A stretch of 64,000 nt of DNA, from NCBI RefSeq assembly GCF_000321225.1, contig NW_004450266.1, positions 6,969,804 through 7,033,803 on the forward strand. Reading direction: 5' to 3'. A model generated the notes under the pieces. The model was given only the letters and a program-made list of their open reading frames with translations. It was not told the origin of the DNA and searched no databases. Below are positions 20,140 through 30,704 of the stretch, one piece after another. Made by a program: the position numbers and the translations under genes. The stretch comes from Odobenus rosmarus divergens. Taxonomy: Eukaryota > Chordata > Mammalia > Carnivora > Odobenidae. The first letter of the stretch is position 1, and each line of letters starts with the position of its first letter.

Positions 20140-20990
20140 TGTTTATTCATTCACTCATTCGATATGTGCTTACTGAGCGCCTGTTCCAGGAGTAAGAACA
20201 CTCCAGGAAACAGCACAAAGTAAATCCCTGCCCTTGTGGAGCTTGTGTTCCCACGGGGGGAAGACAGACCACAGACAAGCTTACAGAGTAACAGATGATG
20301 CAGCAGGTGGAGAGAAGTGTCACATGGACAAGAGCCAATGGAACAGGGCACAGGAAGGCCTGGACTGGGAGGGTGGCTCCTTGCACGGAGTTGGGGGGGG
20401 TCCCCGAGCCCCCAACACTTCGTTGGGCACCTCTCAGCCTATGTGTGCTCTGCTCCCTCGGATGCAATGTGGAGGTCTGTTCAATGCTGTCCCTCTGCCT
20501 GAAGACCTTTCCAAAGACTGGAAAAAAGGCATCTATGCCTTATGCCTTGAGGTGGGAGTGTGTTTATGGTTCAAGGAACAGTGAAGAGGCCAACGGCGTG
20601 GGTGAGGGGTGCACGGGAGAGATGGGGTGGGACGGGAGATGGGTTGGCTCATTTAGGTCCTAGTGGGTCACTGTGAGGCCTTTGGCTTTTCCTCTGCCAA
20701 AGATGGGGGCACACAGCAGGTTTTGAGCAGAGAAGTGATTCTGATCTGACCGGTGCCAGAGTCCTGGAGAGAAGGATGGAAGTGGAGCCCCATGAGGAGC
20801 CCACTGCAATAATCCAGGTACGAGGCCATGGCTTGGACCAGTGTGGGGACAGAGGAGGTGGTCACACAAGCTGAGGAGGGGAGAGAAGTGATGGAGTCAG
20901 TGCACATATAACACCGTGTGCAACGGGAGGGATGAGGGGAGATAAGGCCAGCGAGAGAAAGGAGAACATTCTAGACAGAAGGATCTGCCT
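20140..20990 (-). mobile_element. L2, reverse orientation, in pieces
   Basis: The left piece has 'ttattcattcactcattcga', 'tgcccttgtggagcttgtgt' and 'agacagaccacagacaagct'. The right piece (20645-20990) has 'ggttttgagcagagaagtga', 'ctgcaataatccaggtacga' and 'gagaacattctagacagaag'. The part 20400-20640 between them is not clearly L2. Confidence 0.66.
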
Positions 20991-21360
20991 GTGCCAAGGC
21001 TCAGATTTGACCCCATCCTGCCAGAGTCAGATCCCACTACCTTCATTTCTGTGACTGCTTCCCTCCCTCCTCGAGTTCAACAAGCCTTGCTGTGGGCCCA
21101 GTTCTACAGGCGGCCCCAACTTGGGATGAGTGACCGACCCAGGGTCCGGCCTCCAGGAGGCCTCCTCTGTTGTTGCTGAGAGCTGTGTTTACATGTGACA
21201 CCAGCAGGATGCTGGAGGAGCCAGGGGGAGAAAGGCTGGGATGGAGAGTTTAGAGGAGGAAGGGGAGAGCATTTTTCCTGGGTTTCAGTGGCGTGGGGGT
21301 GGCAAGGTTCAATTTCTTCTTCCACTGTTCGTGCATTACAAGCAAGCAAGGTTGGGGGCA
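20991..21360. other. Unassigned non-coding sequence
   Basis: No gene or repeat is recognised. Short frames exist on both strands. Confidence 0.4.
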
Positions 21361-21364
21361 ACGA

Positions 21365-21520
21365 GTTCACCTTTAGCTTAGTTATCTTACTTCAATGAGT
21401 GGACCTCAGTTTTCCTATCTTAAAAATGGGATGATAAGGACTACCTCATGGGGCTCCCTGAGTTCAATGAGATGCACAAATCAAGTACTTGGCACAAGGC
21501 CTCAATAGACATGACCCCAT
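21365..21520 (+). mobile_element. MIR fragment
   Basis: 'gtggacctcagttttcctat', 'cttaaaaatgggatgataag' and 'gactacctcatggggctccc' follow the MIR core. Confidence 0.72.
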
Positions 21521-21599
21521 TTTTACTCGTCCTTCTACATGAAAAGCTAATAATCTTAACAGCTCTCCTCAGACAGCTGTGTCGGTACGGCTGAGTGCT

Positions 21600-21765
21600 C
21601 CTCCCGGTTTGTACTTCCACGTTTTTCAGGCTGAGAGCAGAAGCTACCTCTGCTTTCATCCCCTGCGCTATCTCCACAGCCTTGCGTGGTGCTAGGCTTA
21701 TTGTTAGTATTCAGTACGCCTTTGTCGAATTGCCAAATAAATGCCTGAATCAGAGGTTATGTAAG
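21600..21765 (+). mobile_element. L2 3' end fragment
   Basis: 'ctgagagcagaagctacctc', 'cacagccttgcgtggtgcta' and 'gaattgccaaataaatgcct' resemble the forward L2 terminus. Confidence 0.55.
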
Positions 21766-21769
21766 ATCT

Positions 21770-21870
21770 CGGCTTTAGCACTTTTTTAGCTGGAAGACCT
21801 CAGACAACACAGTTAATTTCTCTGCACCTCGATTTTCTTGCTTGTTAGACACAAATAATACCTCCTGTGG
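21770..21870 (+). mobile_element. MIR fragment
   Basis: 'gctggaagacctcagacaac' and 'tctctgcacctcgattttct' correspond to the MIR core. Downstream similarity fades quickly. Confidence 0.58.
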
Positions 21871-21919
21871 CAGAGACAGTTACTCTCATCAAATAACCTG
21901 ATTTCCCCCACGTTTCCCA

Positions 21920-22235
21920 GAGCCCTAGAAATCAGGCAGGACCATGTGGCTAGTTTGGGCCCGCGGGCTGCAGGTGACTTCTGGACCAAAGCATTTAAGG
22001 GCCAGCGCTCTGCCTTCCGGTTCTCGGCCTTGACTGCAGAGACCAAGGTGGCTGAATGTTCCAGGAGGTATCCCTACAACCCAGCAGAGTTTTCATCAAC
22101 CTGGCCTGAGTCGTTCTGTAGGGCAGAGTCCTCTACCTCCCTCGGTTGGACATGGAACATGAACAAGAAATACACTTTTGCTCTGTCGAGCCACTGAGAT
22201 TCTGGAGTTACCTTATTACTGGAGCATAACCGAGC
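21920..22235 (+). mobile_element. Unclassified old repeat, LTR-like 3' end
   Basis: The stretch ends with 'aacaagaaatacacttttgc', 'tctgtcgagccactgagatt' and 'ggagcataaccgagcct'. That is the ending of a common mammalian LTR-like repeat whose name I cannot give with confidence. Confidence 0.4.
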
Positions 22236-23303
22236 CTAGAGACACTCAGACGTCTACCTGGCAAGATTGCTTGGCAGATAAGAAAAAGTGCTTGGTTCAC
22301 AGGAGGTTTTCACTGCAGGGCTCTTTCCTGGGGTCCTGGGTCCCAAGTCCCAGCTCCTCTGCCTCTTCAGCCTTCTTCATCATGACCTAGCCTCCATTAT
22401 GATGCTACCTTCTCTAGCCTGAAACATCCTTCCATCTTCCTGATGCAACCCAGGTGTTCTGTACTGTTTCTGTCATTGTTCTTCTGCATAGCCACATGAA
22501 GAAAAGCTTCAGAAGGGCCGTTCTGGCGGACTGGCCCAACCCCCAGCCCCCCTGTCCCAGCAGCCACCCATTCAGCTCCTCCTACCACACTCTCAACTAT
22601 GTCTCTGATCTCACTCCAGCTCAGCTCAACAGGGAACCATCCGACTCTGGACCCTGCCCCTGGTCTCCTGGATTCTGGAATGATTCTGATGGCCACTGCT
22701 GCCCCTGTTCCCCCCGCCACCCGCCATGGTCCCAGACCTGCACGGTGCTACCCGGCTGCTAGTGCCCACAGTACCTCCCACCTGGATGCCTAGGCGTTGC
22801 CTGCCCTGCCCTCCAATTGTGCTGGCTGCTGCCTGGGCTTCCAGCACCCACCACGCCGCCTACTGCGTCTGCTCCCCAAAAAGCATACCTACCACTCTGG
22901 CCTGACCTCCTATTACTCCCCATGCTGCGTAGTGGCCAAAGCCTTCCACCAAAAAGCATGCATGGTTTCAGATTCCAAGATGGCATTTCTCATTAAGACC
23001 ACAGGTTTGCAGTTGATGACACAGAAAATCAGAGCAGACAAGGGGACTGACCTGGCTCCATGTCAGCACGTTCTGAAGAGTCAGCAGTGTCCCTGGGCCC
23101 TGCAGCCCTCTCTCCAGGGCCATCGGATCCTGGAGGACAAGGCAGAATCCTTTCTGTTGAAGCAGAGAACACAGACCCTACTGAGTGAGGTGGCAAGATG
23201 CCCTGGACCCTTTCCCACAGATTTCTCCCCAGCAGCCATTGCAAACACATGCCAGTGGGGGGAGGGGCTTGTTCCTGATGCCACAGCAAGGAAGAGAAGC
23301 GGC

Positions 23304-23330
23304 GGGAGTGGGGTGGGGGGACGAGGGGGG
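23304..23330 (+). other. G-quadruplex motif
   Basis: G runs of 3, 4, 6 and 6 are separated by AGT, T and ACGA, which meets the standard four-run, short-loop pattern. Confidence 0.75.
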
Positions 23331-23576
23331 TCCCAAATACCGGGTGAATCCCACCGGAATGTAATTCCTTTATGCAGCTTTCCTGGACAGCTCTGGCATA
23401 CATTCCTCTATTCCCCCATTTCATCTTGGGCTGTGGGAGTAATGGTCTTGTCTGACCACACCCCACAAGGGCAGGGACTGCAGATCAGTCCTCTATACGA
23501 CCCTAGTACCCTTCAAGGACTTGGAGCAGAGGTGAACTGAGTGTTTTATGAAGATGGACCAAATGGGTGCTGTGGT

Positions 23577-23606
23577 GGGGGTGGGGGATGGAGGATGGGG
23601 GATGGG
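23577..23606 (+). other. G-quadruplex motif, second of a pair
   Basis: G runs of 5, 5, 5 and 3 have loops of 1, 9 and 2 bases. It lies 246 bases downstream of the motif at 23304, on the same strand. Confidence 0.62.
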
Positions 23607-23644
23607 CACGAGGCCCTGGCCCCCCTCAGCAGTTCTATCATTGG

Positions 23645-23985
23645 TTCACCAGGCAAATAAATGCATCACTGAACCTCCTTGAACCTTAGTGGCCTGCCCT
23701 ATAAAATGGCGACCTTCCCTGGGATATACCACATGGGCTTGTGTTGGGAGTCACCTGTGCCAAGTTCCTCACATACAAGAGTTCTGCTCTGGCATATCTG
23801 TGTGTCACACTGGAACCTCTAGCAAATATCCTCTCTTTGAGCCTAGGTTTCCTCGTGTGAAACAGGGAAACTCTGAACCTGGTGACTGGTGAGGTCCTCT
23901 CTGCCCCTAGAATTCTACGATGGTGAATTTGATTCATCCGCGATCTCAGTGCCTAAGGAGATACCTGCACACAATAAGGGCTGAT
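23645..23985 (+). mobile_element. Two MIR-like fragments in tandem
   Basis: 'accttagtggcctgccctat' plus 'aaaatggcgaccttccctgg' form the first fragment. 'gagcctaggtttcctcgtgt' and 'aaacagggaaactctgaacc' form the second, from about 23835. Both are diverged. Confidence 0.5.
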
Positions 23986-24029
23986 GAAACGAGTAAAAGA
24001 AATGCTACCCTACTCAGAAGAAAAGTAAG

Positions 24030-24150
24030 GGGAAGCTCTAAATTCTAAGTCATCTGCCTCAGGTCATTGCTGAGGGGGAATGAAATTTGAACACAGGCCC
24101 TCACAGACGTAAGATCTGTTTACTTTCTCCTGCACCACATGTCACACCCA
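24030..24150 (-). mobile_element. MIR fragment, reverse orientation
   Basis: 'tgcctcaggtcattgctgag' and 'gaaatttgaacacaggccct' match the reversed MIR B-box region. Confidence 0.6.
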
Positions 24151-25275
24151 CTGAAAACACCACAAAATGCCTTTTTATACAGAAGACGCACTAGGCTGAA
24201 GAAGGCATGAAGGATACATTTAGGCATCTGAGGTAAAAATTATTTTTTAGAAAATCCCTGAATACCTATTTGCCAAGTATAGGTAGGGCCCTAGCTAAGA
24301 AGACAGGATTGTCCATTATAAGGTGAGGAATTAGTGGTCATCTCTACTAAAAATACAATTTTCTGAAGTGTGACACTGTGCTAGCTTCATCTGAATTTCA
24401 TGTTTCTTTATTATAAATTGTTATTCTGATCAAAAAGGAACTGTAACAGGCAAGAACACTGACCAGGCCCCAGTGCAGACTGTCCCTTCCCCGCCCTCAG
24501 GGGTCAGGCTCCTGAACACCCCAGAACAGAAGACCTGCCAGGCAGAAACAGAATTGACGCAGTCTAGAGGCACACCAAGAAAAGCCTTTAAAAATCTCAC
24601 TACAGTCACTGTAATAAGCAATAGGCAGCACGCTACAGAGCACAGGACTATCATCTGAGGCATCTTGAATGAGCAGTCATGGCTCTCATGCCCTTAATTT
24701 CGATTTACCACACCTTGTTCCTTGTAAGCTTCCTCACCAAAGTCTCAGAGAGCCGTAGGAGGTTGTTTTGCTCTAACAATGGGCACTTTCTCCTGTGTGT
24801 GGACCTCTCCCCGCAGGCCCAGAACCTGCTGGATTTTAGGACTCAGAGCTCTTGGCTTTGCCGGGAGGGTTTTGCCGGGGTCCTGGCCATAGGCAGCGAC
24901 TCAGACAAAATACCCAGGGTCTCCCTCAAACCCCTCTCTTTGGTTTTAAAATCCCACTCTGCCCCCATAGCTTCAGGCCACAGCTTGTGCTCTGGAGCCT
25001 GGCCTGGGCCTTAGGGTCCCTCCCCCTCTTAGGGAGGCCGCAGACCTAGTTTAGCTTCCCTTCCACCTTCCTCTTTGCCAGGGCTTTAGGGAAAACCTCA
25101 ACTCCGTTTCTTCTGTTTATTTCCTCTTCAATTCATATCCCTGAATTCCCTCTATTCCGAAGTAACTCCAACAAGGGCCACAATGAGTGAAAGGAAAAGG
25201 CTCATGGGTGGACTGAACCGTCTCAGAGGTGCTTATGTAACTAGCATTTGATGGAGGGGAAACCCAGCTGGGAAG
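24151..25275. other. Unassigned sequence
   Basis: More than 1 kb holds no recognised repeat. The plus frame 24679-25014 (111 codons) starts with a plausible hydrophobic segment (MALMPLISIYHTLFLVSFLT) at an ATG (24679). The context lacks splice or promoter signals, and I do not recognise the protein. Confidence 0.4.
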
Positions 25276-25279
25276 GGAT

Positions 25280-25860
25280 TGGAGCCTTCACTCATTCCTT
25301 CCCTCGCTCACTCACTCACTTGTTCATGTAGTGAGGGTGAGGTGTCGTACAGGACCTACTGGTGACTCGGAAGCAGATCTTGCCCTCAGGAAGCTCCCAG
25401 CCCAGCAAGGAATGATAAGGCCTGGCCCTCTTGCAAGGGAGATACAGATGAAAGCCAGGGAGGGGACAGAGGAGCGAGGAGACCAGCGTGGCTGGCAGAT
25501 CAGGGAGCACTTACTGGACAACTGTCCGTTTCAGCTCAGCCTGGCGCCAGAGTCTGTGTTAGGTGGGCAGGTACTCTGTCCAAGGGAGCAAAGCACCGCA
25601 GCGGAAAGCACGCAAAGCGTGTAGCTCAGCTTCCCAGGATGTGGGCTGTGTGGAGGGGAACGGAGGACGATGCACCTGATAGGGGAGGTAGGTTCCAAAA
25701 AACAGGGCCCTGAAAACCGAGCGAGAGAAGATGGCTGTTATTCAATGAGTAATTAGGCGCCACCAAGGCCTGCTGAACAGAGATGTGACATGACTAGAGA
25801 TCTGCTATAAGAAGATGAATTCGACAAGGCTGGCACAGGATGAGCTGGAAGAGAAGAGGA
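25280..25860 (-). mobile_element. L2, reverse orientation
   Basis: 'ttcactcattccttccctcg', 'cttgccctcaggaagctccc', 'gaaaaccgagcgagagaaga' and 'acagagatgtgacatgacta' are in reversed L2 order, with diverged stretches between them. Confidence 0.62.
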
Positions 25861-25864
25861 AGTT

Positions 25865-26065
25865 CCTCACTCCGTGCCAAGCAAAGGGCAGAGTGTTAGG
25901 GACTGGCTGGTATTTGATCTCATGGAAACTCTAAACAACTGCGCTAGGCAAGCATTATCCTTCCAGACTTGCCGGCAAGAAAAGGAGCCTTTAGGGAATT
26001 TAAGCTGCTTGCCTCTAATCCCCCAGCTAGGAAGAGGTAGAAACAAAATCTAAACCCTGTTCTTT
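25865..26065 (-). mobile_element. MIR, reverse orientation
   Basis: 'ctccgtgccaagcaaagggc', 'tatttgatctcatggaaact', 'aagctgcttgcctctaatcc' and 'cagctaggaagaggtagaaa' match reversed MIR. Confidence 0.76.
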
Positions 26066-26645
26066 TTCTTTCCAGGTGAACCATAAAGCGTGCTGTGACC
26101 CAGAATGTGAAACCCTACACCCTGATACTCTCAGTATACCTTCTGCTTCCAGAGCACCTTCCTGCCTACCTAGGTGGGTGGAATGTGATTGTTTCCTGGA
26201 CTGCCTTTAAGAGGCCCCGGGTGGGATGAAGCACAGAGCACCTTTGCTTCTGTTCGTTTTCCCCAAAGTGGCCACAAATCAACGAGATAAGACAATGCGT
26301 TGAGTTGGGTCCCAATTACCATAGACTGCAGTCTCCTGCAGAGGATTTCACACGTAGCAGGAGACCATCCTCTTTCCTTAGAGGGGAGTGTTGCTTTTGT
26401 CCTTCAGTTCTTCGCTAAGCCATGGTAGCAGGAGCAGCTGACCCAGGAGCCCGGGGTCGGGGTGGGGGGGCATCTTCTGGATACCCAGGACTCTGCTCGG
26501 GCCACGTACGATGTCCATGAGGGACCAAGCGTTTCTACACTCTGGGCCGACTCAACTACTTGGGAGGATTGCCCAGAGGACTCAATCCACCTGAACTGGG
26601 TAGTCCCATCTGCAGCCTGGTGAAGACCATGGATCATCCTATCAG
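26066..26645. other. Unassigned sequence with a G-rich patch
   Basis: G runs at 26453-26470 are the only notable feature. No gene is recognised. Confidence 0.4.
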
Positions 26646-26658
26646 GATGCCTGCTATT

Positions 26659-26848
26659 TGGGGAGCCCGGGGGGGCTCCGTCGGTGAAGCGTCTGCCTTC
26701 AGCTCAGGTCATGATCCCAGGGTCCTGGGATCCAGGCTGCATCGGGCTCCTGGCTTGGCGGAGAATCTGCTTCTCTCTCTGACCCTCCCCCTGATTGTGC
26801 TCTCTTTCTCTCTCTCAAATAAATAAATACAATCTTAAAAAAAAAAAA
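26659..26848 (+). mobile_element. SINEC
   Basis: The head 'gccc' plus 'ggctccgtcggtgaagcg', the middle 'tcatgatcccagggtcctgg' and the tail 'caaataaataaatacaatc' plus A13 are all present. The direct repeat atgcctgctatt is perfect (26647-26658 and 26849-26860). The head is rearranged by a G run. Confidence 0.96.
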
Positions 26849-26979
26849 ATGCCTGCTATTAAAATTTGGGTTTTTTTCTAGGGGGGGAAAAAAAAGATTT
26901 CCTCATTCTAACTACAGGTCATGATGGGCTGTATATACCTGACAATCAGGAGTGCGCAATTTTTTAGAGGAAGCTAATG

Positions 26980-27165
26980 CGACAGGAAGAGCAGGGGCTT
27001 TAGAAGCAAACAGAGGGGCTCTGGATTACACCGCACCCAATTACCGGCTCTGCAGCCTGGGGCAAATCACTGAGCTCCCTACATTTCCTCATTATTAAAT
27101 GGGGATGATTATAAGGGATTAGGCTAAATGGCAGACCCCTGGCATTGACATAAGAACATAAAATA
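26980..27165 (+). mobile_element. MIR
   Basis: 'gcaggggctttagaagcaaa', 'cctggggcaaatcactgagc' and 'ttattaaatggggatgatta' are in MIR order. Confidence 0.82.
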
Positions 27166-27294
27166 ATTTCTTCTCCTCTTTTCATGTTCAACATTCTAGG
27201 CATCGCTCTCCCCGTGAGGTGGCTCTCCTCCTCACAAAGTCCCAGTTGAAGAAATGGACTTTTGGAGGAAAAAAAAAGCTGAAACTACAGCAAG

Positions 27295-27425
27295 TTGTAT
27301 GTATCTCTGACCTAGTGCTTATTACCAACGTCTTCTCATTATTGGTCTGCATGTCTTTCCCTCCCCCTGGCCTGGACCTCCTTGAAGCCAATGACCACTG
27401 CATCTTCAATTCCTAGCACACAGTT
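27295..27425 (+). mobile_element. L2 3' end fragment
   Basis: 'cctggcctggacctccttga', 'agccaatgaccactgcatct' and 'tcaattcctagcacacag' match the forward L2 3' region. Confidence 0.6.
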
Positions 27426-29030
27426 ATCCCTTTCTCCCTTAGTTACCTTGTTCTAAGATCCAAACAAACCACAGAGGCTTCAGCTCCTGTGGGATTTTAT
27501 TTTCCCAGCCTGGTTTGAAGAGTGACTTTTAAGCAACACCTTCAAGAGCACATCCGATCCTCTGAAAACCATCTCATTATCATGCAATCATTTGCACAGA
27601 CTACTTCACCTTGTTACCCTGCAAAGAACTTTGGTTTCTAATCTAAGCCAATTATATACGCCAACATTTTCAATAACATCTTAATAATACCAAGCCTCCC
27701 AGGTCTCTGGACAGAATCGGACCAGGTCTACCTAACAGGATACTGGAGGGTGCCCAGCAGCAGGAAAAGAAATGATGAAGTATCAAACTGGATTCAAACG
27801 CTGACTTGTGCAGTTGGGACAGCCCTGCAGAGGGCGTGGGGCCAAGGTAAAAGCTCAGTAACAGTTAATTTCCTTCTTTCCCCCAATTCCAGAGAAAAGC
27901 AAAGCCAGGAAACTCGTTGCAAGTAAAGAGGGAGAGATGAGGACATTCACCACATTCCAGAAACCATTTAGAATATGGACTTTTTTTTTTTTTAAGGTTT
28001 TCTCCCTAAGGACTAAAGGAAGGAGGTTATTTCATTTTAATTATGGCAGCTGCAGCTGCTGCTTGCGGACTCAAAGACCAATTTTCAGATTAAAAAGAAA
28101 AACACACACACACACAGACACAAACCCAAAACAGGATCAACTGCATACACAGAACAACACCTCCTTCAGAGAGCATGTCAAGAGGGTAGAAAGATCTGAA
28201 CGTCGTGCTAGAGACAGTCAGAGCCAGGTGGAGCTCCCTGGGTGGGCATGTTCCCTTCACTTCCCCTCCCACCCCACACCCCTCCACCTGCCACGTGCAG
28301 GACCAGCCCCGCAGGGCAATGCAATGTTTCGTGTCGAGCAGCTGCATGTTTTTAATGCACACAGGGGGAAATAAAGGCAGCAGATGGTTTTATGTAATTG
28401 TCTCATGAATTTTTAACTGGTCATCCTCATTCATGAAGGCCTGAAACACTTTTGGTATAAGTCCTCGGTGGGGCCAGCGAGCCAGCCCTAGACTCGTGGT
28501 GAGGACTCGTTGGTGTCACAAGGAAGCTGGAGGGGCTCGTTTGCCACTTTGCGGGAAAGTGGCAGATTTCCACTCGGGGTTCTCTCTTGGGGTGCTTCCT
28601 CTGTGTCCTCACAGCGGTTTCTCAATGCTAGCCTTGGCAAGTGACGGCTCATGGATCCTTCACAGGTGAGCTGCCCCAAATCTGCAGCACGTGGAGATTT
28701 GTCTTTGAAAGGATTGAAGATCCAGGCTATTGCAGGGAAGTTTGTCAGAGAAACGGTGGACTGGAGAGGGGTGTGTTTCAGGCACAGCTGCCTGGGAGTG
28801 AGACTGCAGATACGGGACTCCCACCAGGGAAAGATCGTGTGCTTACGGGATGCACAAGAACTCACGTGTGGCATAAAGCGACAGCACGCGGGGAATAAAC
28901 CATTCTCAAACAGCCACAAGTGCTAAAAAGCAACCTGATGGAATCTGTGGTATCAGTGGGGTGTTTTCTCAATTTTCTCAAACTTGCTTTTACTTAACCA
29001 ATGTGCACCCTTCAAGCCCGTCATCAAAAA
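27426..29030. other. Unassigned 1.6 kb with candidate regulatory DNA
   Basis: This is the longest stretch without a recognised repeat other than the small CA tract. It includes two adjoining CAGCTG E-boxes at 28047-28058, another at 28339-28344 and CAGATG at 28381-28386, amid AT-rich sequence. Frames of 143-145 codons (27937-28374 plus, 28488-28919 minus) have no recognisable domain. Confidence 0.45.
28102..28116 (+). repeat. (AC)n microsatellite, short
   Basis: About seven AC units are present, too few for strong length variation. Confidence 0.85.
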
Positions 29031-29041
29031 TTCGGGGATTT

Positions 29042-29209
29042 TGGGGCGCCTGCAGGGCTCAGTCGGTTCAGTGTCTGCCTTTGGCTCAGGTCATGATCCC
29101 AGGGTGCTGGGATCGAGCCCCGTGTCGGGCTCCCTGCTTCTCCCTCTCCCCCTACCCCCCACTTGTGTGCACACTCTCTCTCTAATAAATAAATAAATTT
29201 TTAAAAAAC
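29042..29209 (+). mobile_element. SINEC
   Basis: 'tggggcgcctgcagggctca', 'tcatgatcccagggtgctgg', 'gatcgagccccgtgtcgggc' and 'ctaataaataaataaattt' are present. The flanks ttcggggattt (29031-29041) and ttctgggattt (29210-29220) form a target duplication with one mismatch. Confidence 0.95.
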
Positions 29210-29279
29210 TTCTGGGATTTGAATGTGCAGGATAAACACACACACTTGCTCTCAACCACCGGAGTGCTCCCAGCTCTCC

Positions 29280-29870
29280 CAGCTTTGTTGACAGCCTGCA
29301 AAGCCTCCCCTCCTTCTACGTCCGCCGGCTTCACTTCCTTCAGGACCCAGGGCAGACACCAGCATTTTCCTGAAGCCATCCTTGCTGTTTCAATCATAAC
29401 TAACTGTACTCCCACACCAAAGAGGCACCGGGTCTAGGTGGTTGCACCAGGAACTCCTGGGGGTGACCTGAGCTCTGTGCAGGTCTAGTGCGCCTCCCCT
29501 CCTTCCCTCAAATGACCATGCCACCAGTGCCATTCCTAAAATGCAAGTCTGACCCTGCTGCTCCTGCCTTCAAAGCCTTGTTGGTGCTCCCGTCTTTGGG
29601 ACAAAATCCAAACCCTGCCTTAGAGCAGGCAGTCCTCTTCACCATCCAGCCTGGCCACTCTCACCTCAGACCATCAGTACTGCCTGGCAACCTCTCTGGC
29701 TCGCTGCCTTGCAGGCACAGGTGGGATCGCACACCCCGAGAGGGCCACATCACCAACTGCGGCCAGTGGGTGGCGAGCGGAAGTGCACTCCTTCCAGGCA
29801 GAAGATTTTATTGCCAGTTAAGGACCCTCCGGAGCTTCCTTTCACTCTGGCCCCATGCCTGACACAGGGG
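29280..29870 (+). mobile_element. L2 LINE 3' region
   Basis: 'cagacaccagcattttcctg' leads to 'aaaatgcaagtctgaccctg', 'gggacaaaatccaaaccctg' and 'catccagcctggccactctc', the order of the forward L2 3' untranslated region. It accounts for the 124-codon frame 29488-29862. Confidence 0.65.
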
Positions 29871-29874
29871 ATGG

Positions 29875-30290
29875 GGGATGGCTTGTTGGCTTAGATCCCA
29901 GGGGGGCTACAAGAAGCCCCTCCACCCTCCCACCACTTCTCTCGTCCCCAGTGGATGTGGAGTATGAGCGAGTCCTTTGTTACATACCACTATGATTTGG
30001 GTGATTTGTACCCAGCATTAATTAGCTGATCTGCAGATACAGGGGTCCTATGAGAATTGTCATATTCTTAAAGGACCCTGACTCCCTGGTCATAATGGAT
30101 TGGCTCAAGACTGGGAACCTTAATGAAGCTGGGTCAATCATAGTTCTGGGTGCCCCAGCTGCCCTTGGGGAGAGCAGAACCTGATCAAAGACAGACCGGT
30201 TAGAATTCTTCCCTGGGTATTGAAAAAGAATCTAGTCTCTAGTACTGAAGATTGTAAGATGGAAAAACTTGAGAGCTATTGGTGGCCAAG
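29875..30290. other. Unassigned non-coding sequence
   Basis: No gene or repeat is recognised. Confidence 0.4.
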
Positions 30291-30296
30291 TAGGTG

Positions 30297-30702
30297 TTAC
30301 GGGTTGCACTGTGTCCTCCAAAAAAGGATATGCTGGAGTCTTAACCCCTAATACCTCAGAATGGGATCTTATCTGGAGATAAGGTCATTACAGAGGTAAT
30401 TGAGTTAAAATGAGGTCCTTGGGGTGGGCCTGAACCCCATACAACTGGTATCCTTATTAAAAGGGGGGAAATTTGGACAGACAGACACAGAGGGAACACC
30501 ACATGGCAAGGAATTACCAGAAGCCGGGACAGTGGCCTGGGATAGACCCCTCCCTTCAGAGGGAAACATGCAGGGAGCACAGCCCTGCCCACACCTTGAT
30601 CTGGACTTTGAGCTTCCAGAATGTGAGACAATACATTTCTGTTGTTTAAGCCTTTCAGTTTGAGCTACTTTGTTACGGCAGCCCTAGAGACTAATACAGA
30701 GG
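30297..30702 (+). mobile_element. MLT1-type solitary LTR (ERVL-MaLR)
   Basis: 'gttgcactgtgtcctccaaa', 'cttaacccctaatacctcag', 'gtaattgagttaaaatgagg', 'ccacaccttgatctggactt', 'tttctgttgtttaagccttt' and the end 'cggcagccctagagactaat' are in MLT1 order. It is closer to the family consensus than the copy at 1801-2185. Confidence 0.85.
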
Positions 30703-30704
30703 GA

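Larger units (their letters stand above)
22240..23640. other. Unassigned sequence containing a 247-codon open frame
   Basis: The plus frame 22797-23540 is the longest in the window. It starts at TTG, has no recognisable domain or signal peptide, and changes character along its length. Its end overlaps L2-like sequence ('cacaagggcagggactgcag'). Overlapping frames of 145 codons exist on minus. I treat it as a GC-driven chance frame. Confidence 0.45.
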
